Positions 16,024 to 20,000 of a DNA stretch of 20,000 nucleotides are shown here, piece after piece. The notes below the pieces were generated by a model. It made no database searches, was not told the DNA's origin, and was given only the letters and a program-made list of their open reading frames with translations. The DNA is taken from positions 162,501-182,500 of the forward strand of contig CAUYUJ010018460.1 of NCBI GenBank assembly GCA_963575745.1, given 5' to 3'. Every line of letters begins with the position of its first letter. The first letter of the stretch is position 1. Source of the stretch: Prorocentrum cordatum. Its lineage: Eukaryota; Sar; Dinophyceae; Prorocentrales; Prorocentraceae. The position numbers and the translations under genes were made by a program.

Positions 16024-16180
16024 TAGGGGGCCGCTGGCGAACCCTACCCCTGCCCCCACGATTTCCGAGGGGGAGGGCGGGGTTCACATAACTCATAAGC
16101 TCCCGAGCGAAGTGAACCCCACACTCTTCCCCTCAGGCATCGTGGGGGGCAGGGGTATAGGGTTCGCCAGCGGCCCCCTG
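16024..16180. mobile_element. Family N hairpin MITE, perfect 5-bp target duplication
   Basis: The arms of about 62 and 68 bp pair at roughly 90%: AGGGGGCCGCTGGCGAACCC on the left is mirrored exactly at the right end, and inner GGGGTTCAC pairs with GTGAACCCC around a loop of about 25 nt. The termini read TAGGGGGCC and CAGGGGGCC. It is flanked by CCTGC at 16019-16023 and 16181-16185. The strong arm identity suggests recent insertion. Confidence 0.88.
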
Positions 16181-16330
16181 CCTGCACCGCCTCGCCGAAC
16201 CCGGCGCCCCCCAGCAGCTCCGCGAGCTCCACGAGGTCCGCGCCCCCCGGGCTCCAGAGGGGGCCCAGAAGAGGCGGGCGCGCGGGGTCACCGCCGCGAG
16301 GTGTGCAGCTGGGGACGCTGTCACTGCAAG

Positions 16331-16520
16331 GGGCCCTGGGACACACACACACACACAAAAAAAAAAATAAGTAGACACAACTCACAGGATTCCCCATATA
16401 TTCCCATATTTTTTGGGCTTGGGTCTTCCCCACCCCCACTTCCCATAGGTTCCCATCTTTCCCGTGGAATCGACGATCAATTGTGTCTCTGTGTGGTCTT
16501 TTTTTCCCTCCTGGGTCATG
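16331..16520. mobile_element. Family I foldback repeat, copy 1
   Basis: This aligns with 17719-17893: GGGCCCTGGGACACAC, AGACACAA, CCATATATTCCCATATTTT, GTCTTCCCC and ATTGTGTC. AGACACAACTCACAGGATTCC pairs loosely (first 20 bases) with the complement of AATCGACGATCAATTGTGTC. It includes a (CA)n run and 11 A at 16341-16367. AT-richer than its surroundings. Ends uncertain. Confidence 0.65.
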
Positions 16521-17084
16521 AGGAACCCTTTTTCCCCAGAAGATACGCTGCGATTCCCCACAGAAGAGCCAAGGGAAACCCAAGACAACCTGGAATACAA
16601 CTGAGGAGCCCTGGGCCCCTCCCCAACCACGGTTTCCTTCTTCGGCGGCACGGCAATACAGGTTGGATGGTCGTTTTGGGGGTCCCTCATCGGTGCGGTG
16701 AGAGATGATGCCGGGACCTCGAAGCCCCGAAAGACCCCACCGCACGGTCTGTCACCGCAGGGTCTTGGGATCCAGGAGGCCCCCATCGCCCGAGGCGTCA
16801 GGGGAGAACGACCCGAGTCCCGACCCCGAGTCGCCACCGCTTCACCACACGGCGTGGTCACCGCACCGCTTGGGGGCCCCCGATCGTTCTGGGGGCCCTG
16901 CGAAAACAACACGCTCCTCTCGGGCGTCGGCGCTGCGTAAAGCGTCCGTCTACTTGGCTCGACCTTGAGTCGGACCCGAGTCGAGAGCTACAATCGAGCT
17001 AGAGCCACACGATAATCGAACCTCAGTGGAGGAAAAGGTACCCATGCCTCCACCCCCTCGCCCGTTTTCCCCTTTTTGGGGCTC
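16521..17084. other. Unassigned non-coding stretch
   Basis: Contains a loose duplication: CACCGCACGG-TCTGTCACCGCAGGG near 16737 and CACCACACGGCGTGGTCACC near 16841. Open frames exist, but none has a recognisable domain or codon pattern. Confidence 0.4.
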
Positions 17085-17190
17085 CTGGGAGGCCCTCGTC
17101 GCCACTGCTGGATTCGCTTCGAAATCCTGGTTAGAACGCACCCCGGGAGAGGTCCGGGGGATAGCGGTATCGGTGCCTATCTGTTTCCCC
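17085..17190 (+). repeat. Family J dispersed repeat, copy 2
   Basis: CCCTCGTCGCCACTGCTGG, TTCGCTTCGAAATCCTGG, CCCGGGAGAGGTCCGGGGG and CGGTATCGGTGCCTA follow the order seen at 14441-14540, with many substitutions. A weaker third match is near 8170. Confidence 0.65.
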
Positions 17191-17718
17191 AGGATAAGAG
17201 GCCTGAACACGTGCACCAGCACCAACGCAGGGGGTCTGCCTCCACAGGGGTAAGATGATCCCAGATTCCGGTGTTGGTGGCAACACTGCGGCCACCTTGG
17301 AAGCCAGATTGTTACCACCATCACCGAGATCGGGACCTTCTTCCCTCGTTGGCGGCACGCCGACGCACAGATCCGTTCCGTGGGGCCCCAGACGGGCCTC
17401 AGAGCGAACGTTTAGGGAAGGGGCCCTGAAGGAAACGGGTCCTGCAACCCGGGAGGGAAAATCCATGACCACAACGGGATCACAACAATAAACGGGACCA
17501 CCTACGTCGGGGCACACATTCTTGACGTGACTCTGGAATTGCATGTGTTGCGGTGCAGTGCTGCTGTGCTGCCGGGAGGGACCGCTCCCGAAAAACGGTC
17601 GCCGAAGTTCTCCCTCGAAACCGTCAACAACGGCAACCGGCTCTACCCCCAGGAAACGGGTCCCGCGGCTTCTCGCTGCTTGGTGGCCTCCCGTGGCCCT
17701 CCGCGATGCCCTGGTAAA
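17191..17718. other. Unassigned non-coding stretch
   Basis: GC-rich, with no repeat family seen elsewhere in the window and no gene-like frame that I can support. Confidence 0.4.
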
Positions 17719-17893
17719 AAGGGGCCCAGGGACACACAGAAATAGATAGACACAATCCCAGGATCCCCTATATTTTCCAATATTTTCTGGTGTTTCGTCT
17801 TTGTCCCCATAATTCCAATATTTCCCAATGGTTTTCCAGGGATCGGCGATTCATTGTGTCGGTGTGTTGCTTCCCCTCCCGATAGTTGGCCCC
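17719..17893. mobile_element. Family I foldback repeat, copy 2
   Basis: GGGGCCCAGGGACACACAG, ATAGACACAATCCCAGGATC and CTATATTTTCCAATATTTTC correspond to copy 1. The right half carries the mirrored GATCGGCGATTCATTGTGTC. It lacks copy 1's (CA)n and A run, so those grew after the copies separated, or were lost here. Confidence 0.65.
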
Positions 17894-18334
17894 CCCTGGC
17901 CCTCTACGAGCCCTGGGGCTGGGCACAAAGCTTATCCAAACGGACCGCTGGCCCTGGGGAAAAACGCCCCTGGGCCGGGGGTTCCAGGACCCGTGCCCCT
18001 CAGGACCAGTTCGAGGAAGGGATCGACCTCAGAATTGATCTACCCCAGACTTGATTTTCCCGCCGATCCTACGAACAAATATTCATAATGGCCCGTAGAT
18101 CTACGAACGTTCTACGCGTTTCCTGCGTCTTCGGCGGGGAATGCAAGTCTGGAGTGAGTCGCTGGAGTAATTGATCCCCTATTCGACCAGAATCCTTCCC
18201 ACCGAAGCCCGTCAAGTGGGCCGGCCAGCACGCCAGTGGACTGGCCACAGGGGCAAGGATATTTCTTCTCTGGTGCATGGGCTGCCCATTGCTGCGTGCG
18301 ATACGATCTGCCGGCCTGTCACAGGGGCGGCGCG
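17894..18334. other. Unassigned non-coding stretch
   Basis: The part at 18040-18180 is less GC-rich and contains CTACGAAC and ATCTACGAACG repeats. No gene or RNA gene recognised. Confidence 0.4.
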
Positions 18335-18339
18335 GGCAG

Positions 18340-18651
18340 TCGGCGGCGGGCCAGAGGGGGGGGACCGAGAAGGAGAAGGCCCTCTCAGAATGCGCTGGGA
18401 CTTCTCAGAAGCCCCCGCGCCTCCTCTGAGAAGTCCTCCCTGTCCCCAGGGAAGGCTCCGCAAACTTCTCAGGAGACCTTGGGGGACTTCAGAGCATTCC
18501 GAGAAGGCCTCCTCCCCTCCTCCTCCTCCTCCTCCTCCTCCTCCTCCTCCTCCTCCTCCTCCTCCTCCTCCTCCTCCTCCTCCTCCTCCTCCTCCTCCTC
18601 CTCCCCCCCTCCTCGTCCTTCAGAGCCTTCACCCCCGTCGCTCGCCGCCCA
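18340..18651. mobile_element. Family L foldback element, copy 3, expanded by an internal (TCC)n tract
   Basis: The start TCGGCGGCGGGCC and end CTCGCCGCCCA match the L termini. The inner CCGAGAAGGAGAAGGCC pairs with the complement of CCGAGAAGGCCTCC. The flanks GGCAG (18335-18339) and GACAG (18652-18656) agree at 4 of 5. It is 312 bp against 188 for copy 2, mostly because of a TCC array in its right arm. Confidence 0.78.
18517..18603 (+). repeat. (TCC)n microsatellite inside L copy 3
   Basis: About 87 bp of almost uninterrupted TCC, the purest triplet run in the window. It occupies the C/T-rich part of the L arm, so it probably grew from that seed after insertion. Confidence 0.95.
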
Positions 18652-18754
18652 GACAGGAGGTTTCGGAGGCGTCCGGAGCTGCGCGCGCGCCACCCCCGCG
18701 GCAGCGACGGACGCACGGCCTCGTGCCCTCTCGGCCCAGGGCACCGAAGCCATT

Positions 18755-19019
18755 GGTTTCCCACGTAATTAAGATCATGTAAAGGGTAGGGAAGAACACA
18801 TGAATGAATTATGTAAAGTAAAGTCTGCATTATTTATCGACTGCCGAATACTTACGCAAACAGAAATACGGGAATCGAAATATGGTTTTCAACGTAATTA
18901 GCAGGATCATGTAAAAGGTAGGGAAGAACACATGAATGCATTATGTAAAGTAAAGTCTGCATTATTCATTGACTGCCGAATCTGATTACTTTACGCAAAC
19001 AGAAATACGGGAATCGAAA
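18755..19019 (+). repeat. AT-richer tandem duplication, about 130-bp unit, two copies
   Basis: Unit 1 (18755-18883) and unit 2 (18884-19019) share CACGTAATTA/AACGTAATTA starts, GGTAGGGAAGAACACATGAA, ATTATGTAAAGTAAAGTCTG and CAGAAATACGGGAATCGAAA. Unit 2 has a 7-bp insertion (CTGATTA). Composition is far less GC-rich than the flanks, and similarity is high, so it is probably recent. Confidence 0.93.
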
Positions 19020-19062
19020 GTAGACACTCGACAGATCATCAAACACAGGGCACTGCTAACAC

Positions 19063-19260
19063 CAGGGGTGCAAGCAAGAGCATAAGCATAAGAACTCGGA
19101 GGTCCGCGCGGATGCCTCGGATCGGCGCCGGCGCCCACTCCCAAGCGCGCGGAGCGCGCCAGTGGCGGCGCCGGAGGCGCGGGCCAGAGGGTCCCAGCGC
19201 CGATCCGAGAACGCCGCGCGGACCTCCGATCTGTCCTGTTTATGCCATTGCTTCTTCCTC
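19063..19260. mobile_element. Family H foldback MITE, copy B, perfect 5-bp target duplication
   Basis: A 198-bp element starts CAGGGG and ends CCTCTA, flanked by AACAC at 19058-19062 and 19261-19265. Inner arms GGAGGTCCGCGCGGAT at 19098 and the complement ending GGACCTCC at 19227 are nearly perfect. It shares AGCGCGCGGAGCGCG and the outer CATAAGCATAA/TTTATGCC arms with copy A. Confidence 0.88.
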
Positions 19261-19265
19261 TAAAC

Positions 19266-19579
19266 ACGGACCTTGGAGATTCCACGAACAACGGAGGCAC
19301 CATTGACGATGGTTCGCCCCGTGGTTGCAGGTTTCTGGGGCGCGCCCGTGTCCTAGTTTATCCCGCACTCCCTGTTCAGGTCAGGAGGCAACTCCTAGGA
19401 GGTCTTCGTCAGGACGCCTACTAAGGGCGATCAATCCCGATTGAGGGGCCTTTCAGCCAGATTCGAAGCCCGATTACGGAAGCCCAGGATGAAGACGGAT
19501 CAGGCGGGACTGAGCAGCCAGGTTCAGCGGGATGGAGCGGGATGGAGTGGGATTGGGGCATGCCAGGCTGCGACCAGGA
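19266..19579. other. Unassigned non-coding stretch
   Basis: Contains a small perfect hairpin, TCAATCCCGATTGA, at about 19431, and GCGGGATGGAGCGGGATGGA short direct repeats near 19530. Nothing else recognised. Confidence 0.45.
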
Positions 19580-20000
19580 AACATCAGCGCCGATGCAGAA
19601 TGTGACCTCCCCAAAAAAATGCGACGTTCTGATCTTTTCAATGCTGGGCCCCTGGAAGTCCCGACCCTTTCCCCGGGGCCAGTTTTTCATACTGGATCGC
19701 TTGTGGACGGCCCCGAGGCCCAGCGAGGGTCCCCCGAGCCCGAATCGGGCGTTGGCAGGACTGGGTTTAGTGGGACCTGCTTTAGTGATGTGTGCTGGGG
19801 GACGCCCCCCCCCCCGCCCCGTTCCACTAACCGGAAGTGCCGTCACCCGAAACAAACACTAGCTACGGCAGACCTGGTTTAGTGATTCTGGCCAATTTAG
19901 GGACTCCAGGGCCCCACTACTAACCGGGTCCCCTCACCTGTGGTCCTGGCTATACCCGACCGAGGCCCGGCGAGGGCCCCCCGAGCCCGAAACTGGCCAA
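19580..20000. mobile_element. Family P element, copy 2, interrupted by D-2, runs off the window
   Basis: From ATGCGACGTTCTGATCTTTT through CCTGGAAGTCCCGACCC to CAGCGAGGGTCCCCCGAGCC, this matches the minus strand of 12286-12412. After D-2 the match resumes with CCCGAAACTGGCCAA at the window end. A 32-bp piece of P is present on both sides of D-2. Confidence 0.65.
19745..19959. mobile_element. Family D MITE, copy 2, flanked by a 32-bp direct repeat
   Basis: 215 bp from TCGGGCGTTGGCAGGACTGG to CTATACCCGA, aligning throughout with 1512-1723 (GGTTTAGTG, TGCCGTCACCCGAA, CTACGGCAGACCTGG, CTAACCGGGTCCCCT). It is bordered by CCGAGGCCC-to-CCCGAA repeats at 19713-19744 and 19960-19991 (30 of 32 identical) instead of a simple 5-bp duplication. 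Confidence 0.82.

Noticed and set aside
16341-16367. (CA)n followed by 11 A as the tail of a retroposon
   Set aside because: The sequence on both sides belongs to family I copy 1, which has inverted arms, and no flanking target duplication was seen.

Overview
This window reads as non-coding nuclear DNA from a GC-rich eukaryote whose species I cannot name. I find no convincing protein gene, rRNA or tRNA. Several things point to a eukaryote: no compact gene layout, short non-autonomous transposons with target-site duplications, poly(A)-tailed retroposed sequences, and microsatellites of nearly every trinucleotide type. The long open frames on both strands come from stop-poor triplet repeats and high GC. 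Several of them run straight through transposon insertions that have recognisable target-site duplications, so they are not genes.

The window is a mosaic of short inverted-repeat elements (MITE or foldback type). I named the families by letter. Family C (4 copies, about 190-215 bp, one enlarged by a nested hairpin) has long terminal inverted repeats and 8-bp target-site duplications, perfect in two copies. A second group (families B, D, H, L, M, N, R) has termini close to TCGGG or YAGGG and 5-bp target-site duplications: perfect in six insertions, four of five bases in four more. Other families (E, F, I, J, P, Q, S, T, U) show inverted arms and/or repeated copies, but their ends are less certain. 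Two minus-strand retroposed elements (RS1, RS2) share a roughly 52-nt 3' end, A-rich tails and perfect 15- and 14-bp target-site duplications.

Layout. 1-1760: nested MITEs (B inside L, a 139-bp hairpin inside C, D inside the end of C). 1770-3400: a GGA tract, a 71-bp direct repeat around a foldback, F, S and RS1. 3730-5055: E and two minisatellites. 5055-5964: a CAA/CAC tract and a long GGA tract. 6057-6745: R and a tandem array that F interrupts. 7000-8600: direct repeats and TCC, GGA, CGCT and TCG tracts. 8760-10190: Q, a roughly 115-bp degenerate satellite, a TG tract and a 12-bp repeat. 10613-12420: C, T, C and P. 12550-14415: CGC, GCC, GTC and GGA tracts around an H element split by RS2. 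14590-15018: a GAT tract. 15260-16520: M, E, B, N and I. 17085-18651: J, I and L with a TCC tract. 18755-20000: an AT-richer 130-bp tandem duplication, H, and P interrupted by D.

The insertion order can be read in several places, because one element splits another or its target-site duplication. No transposase or reverse transcriptase is encoded here, so all elements would depend on enzymes made elsewhere.
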